A stretch of 37,658 nucleotides of DNA from Acetatifactor sp. (GCA_024403365.1 JAKSRX010000009.1:1-37658), one strand, 5' to 3'; counted from the stretch's first letter, positions 25,047 to 34,311 are shown. Notes: generated by a model from the sequence alone, not told the origin. Translations and numbers: made by a program.

Positions 25047-26330
25047 TTATCCTTTCTGCTTTGCTGTCATCACAGTTCCGACCAGCATCACAAGTTCTGT
25101 CACCACAAAGGTGATCTTATAATCCATAAGCCCTGCCCCGCGCAGTGTCGCAAGGAGACAGAGCAGACCGATGGTTATCAAACTCATCCACACTGCAGAC
25201 AGAGTCTTCTTACCTTTTCCACTCACCTTGCAAAGGACCATGATCACAAGTCCCGTCAGCATGAGCAAATACAGTGCAATGGCAAAATTCATATAAACTG
25301 AAGAAAGCATGGGTGCATTCTCCAGAAAAGCTTCATAATTTCTGCCCACATAGGCCGAACTAAGTCTCCCCCTAAGCTGCAGGATCAGTGCCAGAGGTGC
25401 ACAGAGATATGCTCCAAAGTCACCCAGCGCCTGTCTTGCGATCAGGGTACCGTTACTGGAAAGCGCGAACTTTTCCAGTGCGTGATAATACCGGATGGCC
25501 TGATCTTTGCCATATGTGCCAAGCATCATCGGACGGAACAGGTCCTCCATCTCATCCGCATAAAAAGTGATCTGGAAGATGTCCTCCTTATACAGTTCCT
25601 GAAGTTCCTCCGGCCAGCCGTAATAATAATCGATACCGATCTTCGGCCAGATGATACGGCTGCAGAGATGAAATGCTGCCTCTTCTCTGTCTGGGATCAC
25701 TGCATTATCTGGGTCTGCCCCGTACAGTCCCAGGCTGATCCCTCCGAATGCAAGCAAAAGGATCAGAAAAGATACCCATTTTTTACCGGGAAGCAACTGC
25801 TTTCTTCCGGCGATCGCTACTGCCAGGATCGGAACCAGTCCCACATATAAAAACATCGGAACCATCAGGGACATAAGACACCAGATAGCGGTCATCCTGC
25901 AGAACTTTCGCAGGGAAAGGGTGTCTATCTGCCTAAGCATCGCTGCCCCCAGGCCGATCTCTCCCAATAATAACGTTCCCCCAAGAGAGTAGGGGGTAAT
26001 AGACATATGACACTGCAGCACCATCGGGAAGAAATTCACACCTATGCTTGCGTACAGACACATCTGCCATGAGAGTTTCGGTGCCAGTGCCTTCAAAGTC
26101 ACAAAACCGACTCCCACGCCTGCAGCCAATTGCAGCAAGTAAACAAACGGATATATCTCCACCGCAAGGGCATGAAGGTAGGTACCGGCGAAGCCGCCAC
26201 CCACTCCGAGGTCCCGCAAAGAGGGCATATTATAACACATCCAGACGATCCCAAGAATCGTCTGGATGCCAAAACCTATGATGATAATTTTTGAAAAAAT
26301 ATCGCACAGCGCTACTGCTGCTCTCTTCAT
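25047..26330 (-). CDS. Polytopic membrane protein of unknown function
   Basis: The 427-residue product has about ten hydrophobic spans. One large polar loop (about 210-300, from YGADPDNAVIPDREE to ALSSNGTLIARQALGD) lies between helices 5 and 6 or so. No conserved family motif is recognised. The shape resembles GT-C glycosyltransferases or polymer-handling membrane proteins, but the typical early Asp/Glu loop is not obvious. AAGGG lies nine bases before the ATG. It follows the WecE-type aminotransferase by 12 bases in the same operon, so a role in using that amino sugar is plausible but unproven. Confidence 0.65.
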   Translation of the reverse strand: MKRAAVALCDIFSKIIIIGFGIQTILGIVWMCYNMPSLRDLGVGGGFAGTYLHALAVEIYPFVYLLQLAAGVGVGFVTLKALAPKLSWQMCLYASIGVNFFPMVLQCHMSITPYSLGGTLLLGEIGLGAAMLRQIDTLSLRKFCRMTAIWCLMSLMVPMFLYVGLVPILAVAIAGRKQLLPGKKWVSFLILLLAFGGISLGLYGADPDNAVIPDREEAAFHLCSRIIWPKIGIDYYYGWPEELQELYKEDIFQITFYADEMEDLFRPMMLGTYGKDQAIRYYHALEKFALSSNGTLIARQALGDFGAYLCAPLALILQLRGRLSSAYVGRNYEAFLENAPMLSSVYMNFAIALYLLMLTGLVIMVLCKVSGKGKKTLSAVWMSLITIGLLCLLATLRGAGLMDYKITFVVTELVMLVGTVMTAKQKG

Positions 26331-26342
26331 ATCAAATTACCC

Positions 26343-27473
26343 TTACTTTGAGAAAAATTCCTTCACTTTATCGGAGATATAATCTACCTGCTCCAAGGTC
26401 AGGCCATAATACATGGGAAGACGTGCAAGACGCTCGCTTTCCTTGGTGGTATATTTATCCTCACCGTGGAAGCGACCGAACTTCATTCCTGCCGGAGCGG
26501 AATGGAGAGGAATATAGTGGAATACACAATAGATGCCGTTCTCCTTCAGGAAGCTGATCATTGCGCTTCTCTCCTCGATGTCCTTCGCCTTGATGTAGAA
26601 CATGTGCGCATTATGTACACAGCCTTCGGGAATGGTAGGCAGTTCGATCTTGCCTGCCTCTGCCAGAGGCTTTAAGTTCTCGTAATATCTGTTCCAGCAA
26701 TCCAGTCTGGTCTCATTGATCTCATCTGCCATCTCCAGCTGTGCATAGAGGTATGCGGCATTCATATCACTGGGCAGATAAGAAGAACCGTAATTCACCC
26801 AGGTATACTTATCGATCTGGCCGCGGAAGAATTTACTTCTGTTGGTACCCTTCTCACGGATGATCTCAGCCTCTTCCACATCCTTTTCGTCCTTGATGAG
26901 CAGAGCGCCGCCCTCACCCATGCTGTAGTTCTTGGTCTCATGGAAGCTGAATGCGCCGAAGTCACCAATGCTTCCCAGTGCCTTGCCCTTATAGGTAGAC
27001 ATGATGCCCTGAGCCGCGTCCTCAATAACTACCAGATTGTGTCTCTTAGCGATATCCATGATGGTATCCATCTCGCAGGCAACTCCTGCATAATGCACGG
27101 GAACGATAGCCTTGGTCTTCTCGGTGATAGCATCCTCGATAAGTTTCTCATCGATATTCATGGTGTCAGGTCTGATATCCACGAATACGGGAACTGCGCC
27201 GCGGAGCACGAAAGCATCTGCGGTAGATACGAAAGTATAAGAAGGCATGATCACCTCGTCACCGGGCTGAATATTTGCAAGCAGTGCTGCCAGCTCGGTA
27301 GCGTGAGTACAGGATGTTGTCAAAAGCACTTTGGTAGCACCAGTCTTCTTCTCCAGCCACTCGTTACACTTCTTGGTGTATGCGCCGTCGCCGCAGATCT
27401 TCTGATTCTTGACACACTCCTGAATATATTCCATAGCCTTGTCCGCACAAGGGGGTACATTAAAATTGATCAT
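26343..27473 (-). CDS. wecE: dTDP-4-amino-4,6-dideoxygalactose transaminase (WecE/RffA type)
   Basis: This PLP enzyme converts dTDP-4-keto-6-deoxyglucose to dTDP-4-amino-4,6-dideoxygalactose (dTDP-Fuc4N), using glutamate. The 376-residue product has the same length as the E. coli enzyme and very similar segments: LCGDG-like ICGDGAYTKKC, PGDEVIMPSYTFVSTADAFV, RPDTMNIDE, VHYAGVACEMDTIM, and the PLP Lys181 in FHETKNYSMGEGGA. These long matches make WecE more likely than other DegT/DnrJ enzymes. The ATG at 27473 follows GGAGGA at seven bases and overlaps the previous stop as ATGA. RmlA/RmlB, which would make the substrate, are not in the window. The sugar is presumably used by the GtrB-like and other membrane enzymes nearby. 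Confidence 0.9.
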   Translation of the reverse strand: MINFNVPPCADKAMEYIQECVKNQKICGDGAYTKKCNEWLEKKTGATKVLLTTSCTHATELAALLANIQPGDEVIMPSYTFVSTADAFVLRGAVPVFVDIRPDTMNIDEKLIEDAITEKTKAIVPVHYAGVACEMDTIMDIAKRHNLVVIEDAAQGIMSTYKGKALGSIGDFGAFSFHETKNYSMGEGGALLIKDEKDVEEAEIIREKGTNRSKFFRGQIDKYTWVNYGSSYLPSDMNAAYLYAQLEMADEINETRLDCWNRYYENLKPLAEAGKIELPTIPEGCVHNAHMFYIKAKDIEERSAMISFLKENGIYCVFHYIPLHSAPAGMKFGRFHGEDKYTTKESERLARLPMYYGLTLEQVDYISDKVKEFFSK

Positions 27474-28429
27474 TGTCTCTTCCTCCAACTTCCGATGACT
27501 TCGCCCTGCACATTACCGGTGACCTTGCTGATAATGTATTTGGGACGACCCTTCACCTCTTCGTAAATTCTAGCTATATAATGTCCGATGATTCCCAGAC
27601 TTAACATCAGGAATCCACCGATGATCAAAATCAATAAAATGACGGTGGTAAAACCTTCCACTGCTGTTCCGGAGATATACTTTACCAATGTCTGTATCGC
27701 CAGTACAACACTGAACAGAATGGAAACGATACCCATCACCGTCACCAGCTGCAAAGGCAGGGTACTGAAGCTTGTAGCATTGCTGATGGCATATTTCATC
27801 AGGCTCCAGAAGGACCACTTACTCTTGCCGAACTGTCTTTCCTGTACTTCATAGTACACAGGCTCCGTGCGGAAGCCTGCCCAGAAGCTCAAGGCTCTGA
27901 AGAAGGTATTGCGCTCCGGCAGTGCCAGAAGCACATCCACCACTTTTCGATCCAGCAGTTTGAAATCGGAAGAGGCGCTCATGTCCATCTTGATCAAGCC
28001 GCTCATGATCTTATAGAAAAGGCCTGCGGAAAGCTTGTAACCCAGGCTCTCCTTGCCGCGATTTTTCTTGATACCCTCTACGACTTCCACGCCGCTCTGC
28101 CACTTGCTCCACATCTCGGGGATCACCTGAGGAGGATGCTGCAGATCGCAGTCCATCACGATGACCGCATCTCCGGTGGTCATCTCAAGGCCTGCAAAAA
28201 TACCTGCCTCCTTACCAAAGTTACGGCTGAACTCCGCACCTTTGATGTTGGGATTGACTGCTGCCGCCTTCTGGATCTCATCAAAGGTCCCATCCGAGGA
28301 TCCGTCACTGATAAACACCAGTTCATACTCGATGAGGTTTTTCTCCAGCAGTTCGGCTAACACTTTGGCAGTGTTGGCAATATTCTGTTCTTCATTGTAT
28401 GAGGGCAGAACGATCGATAACTTCGACAT
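27470..28429 (-). CDS. GtrB/DPM1-like polyprenyl-phosphate glycosyltransferase
   Basis: The 319-residue protein has a GT2 domain (LSIVLPSYNEEQN, ISDGSSDGT, DXD in VMDCDLQHPP at 93-95, FSRNFGKEAG) followed by two membrane helices (about 232-256 and 266-290) and a short basic end. This layout is typical of enzymes that move a sugar from a nucleotide donor onto undecaprenyl phosphate, making a membrane-bound donor. GGAG lies eight bases before the ATG. It overlaps the wecE start (ATGA) and follows a GtrII-type gene. The GtrB/GtrII pair is the classic set for decorating a polysaccharide with side-chain sugars after flipping. The sugar could be glucose or the WecE product. Confidence 0.9.
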   Translation of the reverse strand: MSKLSIVLPSYNEEQNIANTAKVLAELLEKNLIEYELVFISDGSSDGTFDEIQKAAAVNPNIKGAEFSRNFGKEAGIFAGLEMTTGDAVIVMDCDLQHPPQVIPEMWSKWQSGVEVVEGIKKNRGKESLGYKLSAGLFYKIMSGLIKMDMSASSDFKLLDRKVVDVLLALPERNTFFRALSFWAGFRTEPVYYEVQERQFGKSKWSFWSLMKYAISNATSFSTLPLQLVTVMGIVSILFSVVLAIQTLVKYISGTAVEGFTTVILLILIIGGFLMLSLGIIGHYIARIYEEVKGRPKYIISKVTGNVQGEVIGSWRKRQ

Positions 28430-28442
28430 CAGAAGTTCTCCT

Positions 28443-29990
28443 TTAACGATTCACATTCTCGGTCTTAATATACATAACACCGTCTATGATCTTAATTGAA
28501 TTTGCACCCGGGAAGCTTTCCATCTCTACGTATCTCTCATCGTAGTACATCTCCGCCATGGAATCCGCAGGCAGGAAATTCAGGGTGGCTCCCAGATAGT
28601 TTTTCAGGAATAATTCGTAATTGGGACCGGTATACAGCAGATAATCTCCGCCCAAGCCGATCATATTTGCGGTGACGTCCGCAGTCACGTCAGTTGTGGG
28701 GAACTGTTCATTTCCCACCACACCGATCATGGTCACGGGAATTCCCGGATAATACCCTTCCGTCTGCTCGATACGATCCAGCAACCTCAGGCAATATGCG
28801 TAGGTCTTCTCGTATTTTTTCTGCAGATTGGAGTAACCGATATTGTCAGTCACGCCATAGAAAAGGATCAACACCGCTGCCGCCGCAAGCGCGACATACT
28901 GTCCGCAAAGGGATCCCTTGCCCTCCTCCCGATTGCTCAGGAAAGCTACGGCTCCCAGGAAAAACAACACCCACTGATATCTCATCAGCAAATGATAAGT
29001 TACCGAAGGGGAGATCAGCAAGATCACATTGGCAGCCAAAGGAAGCACCGCCAAAGTCAGTACCATTATACTCAAAAACAGTGCATTCTTCCACCATTTT
29101 CTTCGAAGCATCGTTGCCGCAAACGTCACCAGCACTGCTGCAAAGAGCACCAGTACCGCAGCCGCGGAAATACTGTTATGGAACAATACTTTGCCCTTAA
29201 TTGTAAAGGCGAAGAAATCCCGATACATTCTGTAAATCGATTGAAGCAGGCCTGCATCCGCAGCACTTCCTGCGGTCATCTCATTGATTCCCTGGTAGGA
29301 AGCCAGTTCCTTGCCCTGGATCTTCAGAAGGATCTGTAACAGGAGATAATACAGCGCGGTTCCGCCCACTCCCATGTACAGATAATGCAGGATCTCAAGG
29401 ATCCTCTCTTTGACGGGAGTCTCTTTTGCAGCGATCTTCCATACACAGAAGATGGAAAGGATCATAGCGAAGGGCAAGTATGCCTGATAAGTACCCAGGC
29501 TGAATGCCAGACACACCGCGCCGGGAAGAAATCCCCACTTATATTTACAGGTAAACAGTACGGACAATACTGCCAGAAGAAGTCCCAACATATATCCGTC
29601 CAGAGTGAATACATAAGCAAAGGTGGAAGCCATGGAAGGAAAAGATACAAACAATCCACCGATCGCTGCAGCTGCCCAGATCTTACGCACCTCAAGGATC
29701 TCTGTCACTGCCGCAGCGGCAATTCCGAGGAAGATCAGACCCAGAACTCCGATCACCCAGGGAAGGGCATAAAAGGAGGAGAACCCGCAGGCGATCATCA
29801 GAAACCATCTGCCGGAGGTGATCATATTCTGGTCAAAATAGATGCTGTCCAGGCCGTCATGATTGGGGATGTCCGAAAGCATGATGGGCATATGCACCAA
29901 AAGGCCAATGATCACTGCAGCCAGAAAAGCCGCTTTCCACTCTGCTTTGATACTGCTCTTCATTTTTTGAAACAATGAGGCCGGTGTCAT
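28443..29990 (-). CDS. GtrII-like membrane glucosyltransferase
   Basis: The 515-residue product has about eleven hydrophobic spans and a C-terminal soluble part (about 400-515). Its first loop carries NHDGLD and TSGRWFL (about 42-63), like the acidic and GRW motifs of serotype-converting GtrII transferases, which use polyprenyl-phosphate glucose outside the membrane. The ATG at 29990 overlaps the previous stop (TGATG), so translation is coupled; a GTG three bases upstream is an alternative. It is 13 bases upstream of the GtrB-like gene that could make its lipid donor. The family assignment rests on pattern and context, with moderate confidence. Confidence 0.72.
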   Translation of the reverse strand: MTPASLFQKMKSSIKAEWKAAFLAAVIIGLLVHMPIMLSDIPNHDGLDSIYFDQNMITSGRWFLMIACGFSSFYALPWVIGVLGLIFLGIAAAAVTEILEVRKIWAAAAIGGLFVSFPSMASTFAYVFTLDGYMLGLLLAVLSVLFTCKYKWGFLPGAVCLAFSLGTYQAYLPFAMILSIFCVWKIAAKETPVKERILEILHYLYMGVGGTALYYLLLQILLKIQGKELASYQGINEMTAGSAADAGLLQSIYRMYRDFFAFTIKGKVLFHNSISAAAVLVLFAAVLVTFAATMLRRKWWKNALFLSIMVLTLAVLPLAANVILLISPSVTYHLLMRYQWVLFFLGAVAFLSNREEGKGSLCGQYVALAAAAVLILFYGVTDNIGYSNLQKKYEKTYAYCLRLLDRIEQTEGYYPGIPVTMIGVVGNEQFPTTDVTADVTANMIGLGGDYLLYTGPNYELFLKNYLGATLNFLPADSMAEMYYDERYVEMESFPGANSIKIIDGVMYIKTENVNR

Positions 29991-30841
29991 CACTTGCTCT
30001 CTCCTTTCAGATATGTGGTGATTCTTTCGGCAATCAATTCACGCCCTGTTTCCAGAGGGTGCATGCCGTCAAAAGTATAGATAATGATATCCTCCCAGGT
30101 CTCGTGAGGATAAAAATCATGATAGATATCGATCAGTTCTACCTGCTGCTCTTCTGCGATCTGATAGAGCTTCTTCACATAATTCTCCAGAGGTCCAAAT
30201 CCTGCATCGTACTCTTCGCAAGTCACGTGAGTCTCATAGATCGCGCTGTAGGTAGGTGTCACCAGAATGATACGAACCTCGGGGTTGCAGTTTCGGAAGT
30301 TTCTGATAGCAGTCCGAAGTGCTCCGCCGTAAGTCGTGGTGTCATAAGCGTCCTTCTCATTATCCAGAGGTACGCCGCCGTAGAAATCATTGGTACCGTA
30401 GGCAAAAAATACCGTATCCACCGTTTTAAAATCCACCTGTTCCAAAGCATCCACCGCTTCATCAAAATAGCGGGAAGCCAATGCCTGGGTGCGCATAGTC
30501 TGCTGGGGGCCGAAATCATCCGCCGCTATGCTTGCAGACAATACTGCCAGTGACAAGGAATCCAGAGAATAATCCATATTGCTCTGGGCATCTCTTTTGG
30601 CTGCACAGGTTCCGCCGAATGCACCGTTATACACCGGTATACCAAGCTTCTCCGATAGTTTAGCGGTGATGGAAGTGTCGTCACGGATATTGCCGAAACA
30701 GCTGTCTCCCAACACCACCATGGAATACATGTCTGTCTTAGGTGACCGCCGCAAAGCGGTGACAAGTACAAACGCTCCCGCCAGGATCACACATGCCGCA
30801 AGCAGATATGCAATTGTGCGAAAGGTCTCCTTTTTCTTCAA
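29990..30841 (-). CDS. Extracellular SGNH/GDSL hydrolase with intact catalytic residues
   Basis: The 283-residue protein has an N-terminal signal-anchor (about 8-30) and a complete SGNH domain: GDS nucleophile Ser47 (VVLGDSCFG), block II Gly in NGAFGGT, block III GTND (149-152) and block V DGMHP (Asp258, His261). Such enzymes remove or transfer acetyl groups on glycans or lipids. The start is TTG at 30841 with GGCGGAG nine bases upstream, 21 bases after the ABC flippase stop. It probably edits acetylation of the polymer made here. It contrasts with the nucleophile-less relative at 22182-23243. Confidence 0.88.
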   Translation of the reverse strand: MKKKETFRTIAYLLAACVILAGAFVLVTALRRSPKTDMYSMVVLGDSCFGNIRDDTSITAKLSEKLGIPVYNGAFGGTCAAKRDAQSNMDYSLDSLSLAVLSASIAADDFGPQQTMRTQALASRYFDEAVDALEQVDFKTVDTVFFAYGTNDFYGGVPLDNEKDAYDTTTYGGALRTAIRNFRNCNPEVRIILVTPTYSAIYETHVTCEEYDAGFGPLENYVKKLYQIAEEQQVELIDIYHDFYPHETWEDIIIYTFDGMHPLETGRELIAERITTYLKGESK

Positions 30842-30862
30842 CTCCGTACTCTCCGCCTACAT

Positions 30863-32608
30863 TCAGATTTGCTTCTCCAGTTTCATCTTGCCGTCTTCCA
30901 CGCGGTAAACCATATCACACTTTTCAATGGTCTGCAGTCTGTGCGCAATGATGATCAATGTCTTCTCCCCGCGGAAACGATTGATGGAATCCATGATCGC
31001 TTTCTCCGTATCGTTATCCAGGGCGGAAGTCGCCTCATCCAGCACCAGGATCTCAGGTCCGTGATACAGGGCACGGGCAATACCGATTCGCTGTCTCTGA
31101 CCGCCGGAAAGTCTGATACCTCTCTCTCCGATACCGGTATCCAGTCCCTCGGGCAGGGATCTTACGAATTCATCCAGCTGTGCATCTTTCAGCACCTGCC
31201 ATACACGCTCTTCATCTATCTTATCCTTGGGTACGCCAAAGGCTACATTGCTTCTGATATTGTCATCCAGCATAAAGATCATCTGGGGAATATAACCGAT
31301 ATTTTTCAGCCAACTGCGATAGTTGCTCTTCACATTGACGCCATCCGCAAAGATCTCACCCTCTCTGATCTCCAGAAGACCCAGGAGCACATCCACTACG
31401 GTACTCTTTCCGGCGCCGGAGGTACCGACGATACCCACGCTCTTACCAATGGGGATCTCCATGCTTGCATGGTCAAAGATCAATCTGTCGGTGTTGGGAT
31501 ATGCATAGGTGATATCCTTCATCTCGATCTTTTCATGGACGGGAAGCTTCTCGTCTGTATCGGAGGCAAAGGACATATCCACCTTGCCCTCGGAGATCTC
31601 TTCCTGCAGATTATCGCTGACACCCATGAAGAAGGGCTCGAAGTAAGAGATGGAAGTGATCTGGTTATTGATGCGGTTCACGCTGGGAAGCAGTACGAAG
31701 GCCGCCGCTGCCAGGGTGCTGAATATCTCTAACATATCTTCGGAGCTTTTACCCATCACGGTCAGTGCGATCATGTAGATCATCATTACCGCAACGCAGG
31801 CGCTCTCGATCAGAAGCTTGGGAATGTTGTTGTACAGACTGTATTTCTGTACTGCATTCACATATCCTTCACCGCACTTTTTATACTCGTCTACAAAATA
31901 CTGTTCTTTACAGCTGACCTTTACTTCCTTGATACCCTGTACCGTCTGGGAGATCCACTTAAATAATCCGCTGTAATAATTCTGGTTATCCTCGCCGGCC
32001 TTGTACATAATAGGCTTCAGGACTCTCTTGATCATATACATCAAAGCCAACAGAACCACTGCCAGAAGAATGGTCATGGTACCGCTCTTGGAAAGGCAGT
32101 AGATGGAAACAAACAAAGAAATAACGATATCACTCATCAACTGCAGCAGTGCCAGGATCAGTGCGTACATATTGTTGACATCAGATGTGATGCTGCGCTG
32201 TACCACTGCGGTATCTGCATTGAGATAAAATTCATAGCCTCTGCGAAGATAATTTCTCATCATTCGCTCGGAAGTGCGGAACTGGTTGGTATAGACAAAG
32301 GCGAAGGTCAGTTTCTGCTGCACGTAAAGGAAAATATTCTTTACAGCAAACACAATGATCAGACCCAGCATGACCAATACGGAAAATACCTGGTAATTCT
32401 GAAATCCCAGCAGATCGTAGACTACACGAACCATTTCCGAGTTCTGTGCGGTCACGGGGTCGATGACTACCTGCACAACGGCAACCAGCATACCTACGCC
32501 CAGCGTCTGGAGCGCCGCACTGATCACCATCAGCACCATCAGACCAAGCATGGATCTTTTCTGTTTTTTATCCAATAAAACATTCAGTTTCTGTAATATC
32601 CGTTTCAT
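30863..32608 (-). CDS. ABC exporter/flippase, permease fused to ATPase (PglK/MsbA type)
   Basis: The 581-residue half-transporter has six membrane helices (about 20-330) and a C-terminal ATPase (about 350-580) with Walker A GTSGAGKST, signature LSGGQ, Walker B ILVLDEATSALD and the switch in IIIAHRLQT. Relatives flip lipid-linked oligosaccharides (PglK, WlaB) or lipid A (MsbA). In this setting a lipid-linked sugar or oligosaccharide is the likely cargo, separate from the Wzm/Wzt route. AAAGGA lies about eight bases before the ATG. It has its own promoter and heads an operon with SGNH, GtrII, GtrB and WecE genes. Confidence 0.9.
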   Translation of the reverse strand: MKRILQKLNVLLDKKQKRSMLGLMVLMVISAALQTLGVGMLVAVVQVVIDPVTAQNSEMVRVVYDLLGFQNYQVFSVLVMLGLIIVFAVKNIFLYVQQKLTFAFVYTNQFRTSERMMRNYLRRGYEFYLNADTAVVQRSITSDVNNMYALILALLQLMSDIVISLFVSIYCLSKSGTMTILLAVVLLALMYMIKRVLKPIMYKAGEDNQNYYSGLFKWISQTVQGIKEVKVSCKEQYFVDEYKKCGEGYVNAVQKYSLYNNIPKLLIESACVAVMMIYMIALTVMGKSSEDMLEIFSTLAAAAFVLLPSVNRINNQITSISYFEPFFMGVSDNLQEEISEGKVDMSFASDTDEKLPVHEKIEMKDITYAYPNTDRLIFDHASMEIPIGKSVGIVGTSGAGKSTVVDVLLGLLEIREGEIFADGVNVKSNYRSWLKNIGYIPQMIFMLDDNIRSNVAFGVPKDKIDEERVWQVLKDAQLDEFVRSLPEGLDTGIGERGIRLSGGQRQRIGIARALYHGPEILVLDEATSALDNDTEKAIMDSINRFRGEKTLIIIAHRLQTIEKCDMVYRVEDGKMKLEKQI

Positions 32609-32642
32609 ACTGCAGTCCTTTCCACACTATTCACCGAATAAC

Positions 32643-32671
32643 ATTTTATCACACTTTTGCACAGTAGTAAA
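32643..32671 (-). promoter_or_regulatory. Probable promoter of the flippase-GtrII-WecE operon
   Basis: Minus strand: TTTACT (32666-32671), a 17-base spacer and TAAAAT (32643-32648) with an extended TGA before it. The flippase start codon is about 35 bases downstream, and a strong terminator lies just upstream. The -10 box is good and the -35 box moderate. Confidence 0.6.
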
Positions 32672-32732
32672 AATCTTTCGTATGAATTAAATATTTTTAA
32701 GGAAATATTCAAAATTCTTCCCCGAAAAGCAT

Positions 32733-32769
32733 AAAAAAACCGGGAAAAGAAAGACTTTCTTTTCCCGGT
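32733..32769 (-). terminator. Strong Rho-independent terminator after the GT2 of the PseB/PseC module
   Basis: ACCGGGAAAAGAAA and its complement (32739-32769) form a stem of about 14 bp with a tiny loop, followed by seven T on the minus strand. It separates the amino-sugar module from the flippase operon. Confidence 0.92.
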
Positions 32770-32792
32770 AAGGATACCTATCACATATAATT

Positions 32793-33746
32793 CTATTTTC
32801 CCTCGTCGTTGGAATTGACCTTTTCCCGAACCACGTACTGAGGGGAATTGTTCAGGCTGATGTAGATACGTCCGATGTATTCACCGATCAGGCCAAGCAT
32901 CAACATGATCATACCGCCGAAGAACACGATGGCAGCCATGGTGGAACTGAAACCCATAGGCACATCCGGATTCACAAAACGCTTGATGATGGTGTAGAAG
33001 CCGTACAGGAAACCTGCAACCGCACTCAAAGCACCGATGACGGTGGCAATACGCAGGGGCTTTACGGAGAATGCAGTGAAACCGTTGAACCACAGTCCCA
33101 GCAATTTCTTCAGAGTATAGCCGGAATTACCTTCCTCACGCTCTCTGTGCGTCACCACTACGTTGGTGATGCTCTTGGTGGCGCGAAGCACCAGACCGAT
33201 GACATAAGGATAGGAATTCTCGTAACGGATCATATCCTTCACCACAAATTTCTTCACCGCAAAATAACTGGAAACATAGAGATCCGCAGGCTTTTCCAAC
33301 ATGATTCTGGTCATGCGCTCGTTCACCATACTTCCCATGTTGCGGAACAGGGAGTGCTTCTTATTCTCATACTTTGCATAGACCGCATCGTAACCTTCTT
33401 CCAGTTTTGCGATCAGTTTATCCACCTCGTTGGCAGGGGTCTGGCCATCGTCATCCAGGCATACCACATAGTCGCCGCCGGCTTCCCGAAGACCTGCCAT
33501 CAGTGCAGAGTGCTGGCCGAAATTCTTGGCAAAGAAAATACCTCTGCGCACACCGTTTCCTCTGTCCTTCTCCTCGCAAAGCTTTTTGATGGTCTCTGCC
33601 GTATTGTCGGGAGAGCAGTCATTTACCAGAATGATCTCGTAGAGATACTCTTTCATCTCTGCCATCTTGGTATCGATCTCCTCGATCACATGAGGCAAAG
33701 TTTTCTCCGAGCGATAGCAGGGAATTACAAAGCTGATCAAATCCAT
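32793..33746 (-). CDS. Polyprenyl-phosphate-type family 2 glycosyltransferase with two C-terminal membrane helices
   Basis: The 317-residue protein has the GT2 start LISFVIPCYRSE, VNDCSPDNT (about 41-49), the acidic site CLDDDGQTP (96-104) and two membrane helices (about 232-255 and 268-290), ending in a charged tail. ArnC, GtrB and DPM1 share this form. It closes the transcript with the PseB, PseC and acetyltransferase genes, so its donor is probably the UDP-amino sugar they make, placed on undecaprenyl phosphate. AAAGGA lies seven bases before the ATG. Without the rest of the pathway in view, other donors remain possible. Confidence 0.88.
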   Translation of the reverse strand: MDLISFVIPCYRSEKTLPHVIEEIDTKMAEMKEYLYEIILVNDCSPDNTAETIKKLCEEKDRGNGVRRGIFFAKNFGQHSALMAGLREAGGDYVVCLDDDGQTPANEVDKLIAKLEEGYDAVYAKYENKKHSLFRNMGSMVNERMTRIMLEKPADLYVSSYFAVKKFVVKDMIRYENSYPYVIGLVLRATKSITNVVVTHREREEGNSGYTLKKLLGLWFNGFTAFSVKPLRIATVIGALSAVAGFLYGFYTIIKRFVNPDVPMGFSSTMAAIVFFGGMIMLMLGLIGEYIGRIYISLNNSPQYVVREKVNSNDEGK

Positions 33747-33771
33747 AGTTCATTCCTTTCCGTGGGGCACC

Positions 33772-34299
33772 TTACGGTTCCAGCACAGCCATGAAAATAA
33801 TATCCAGGTATTCACCTTCTGCAAAAACTTCATCCTTTAAGTAGGCTTCCTTCTGAAAACCTGCCTTCTCGTAACTTCTGATCGCTCTGATATTATCGGC
33901 GATCACACGCAAAAAGACTTTGTGAAGTTTCAATTCCTCGAAACAATAACGAAGCATCAGTTTCGCCGCCGCAGTGCCTACACCACGACCGCGGCCTGTA
34001 GCCTCTCCGATGAAGATACCGTACTCCGCCTTGCGGTTTGTGTAGTCGATGTCTCTGATATATACACTTCCAAGGGGCGTATCGGTGGCACTGTCGCAGA
34101 TGATCATCTGAACGACCTTGCCGGTCTCCACCATTGTTTTGATCCAATTCTCGTGACCCTCTCTGGTGAAGGTCCCTCTGTAAAGAAAACGCTTCCTGAC
34201 TTCCTCTGAATTTCTCCAGTTGACGATCAGGTCTGTATCGTCATAGGTCATGGGCCGCAGGAATATGCCTGCCGCCTCATCCGCATAGGTATAAGTCAT
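33772..34299 (-). CDS. GNAT N-acetyltransferase, PseH-like amino-sugar acetyltransferase
   Basis: The 175-residue protein has the RimJ/RimL-type GNAT fold: LRPMTYDDTDLIVNWRN at the start, acetyl-CoA loop GRGRGVGTAA (about 112-121), and the ADNIRAIRSYEKAGF helix that closes the site. Between aminotransferase and GT2 genes it most likely acetylates the new 4-amino group of the sugar made by the PseB/PseC pair, as PseH does. A general protein acetyltransferase is less likely in this context. GAGGT lies five bases before the ATG, 12 bases after the PseC stop. Confidence 0.78.
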   Translation of the reverse strand: MTYTYADEAAGIFLRPMTYDDTDLIVNWRNSEEVRKRFLYRGTFTREGHENWIKTMVETGKVVQMIICDSATDTPLGSVYIRDIDYTNRKAEYGIFIGEATGRGRGVGTAAAKLMLRYCFEELKLHKVFLRVIADNIRAIRSYEKAGFQKEAYLKDEVFAEGEYLDIIFMAVLEP

Positions 34300-34311
34300 A
34301 ACGTACCTCTG

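Noticed and set aside
25042-25049. Frameshift joining the polytopic proteins at 25047-26330 and 24002-25042
   Set aside because: They are in different frames, and the second has its own ribosome site (AAAGGA, seven bases before TTG), so an ordinary coupled gene pair is more likely.
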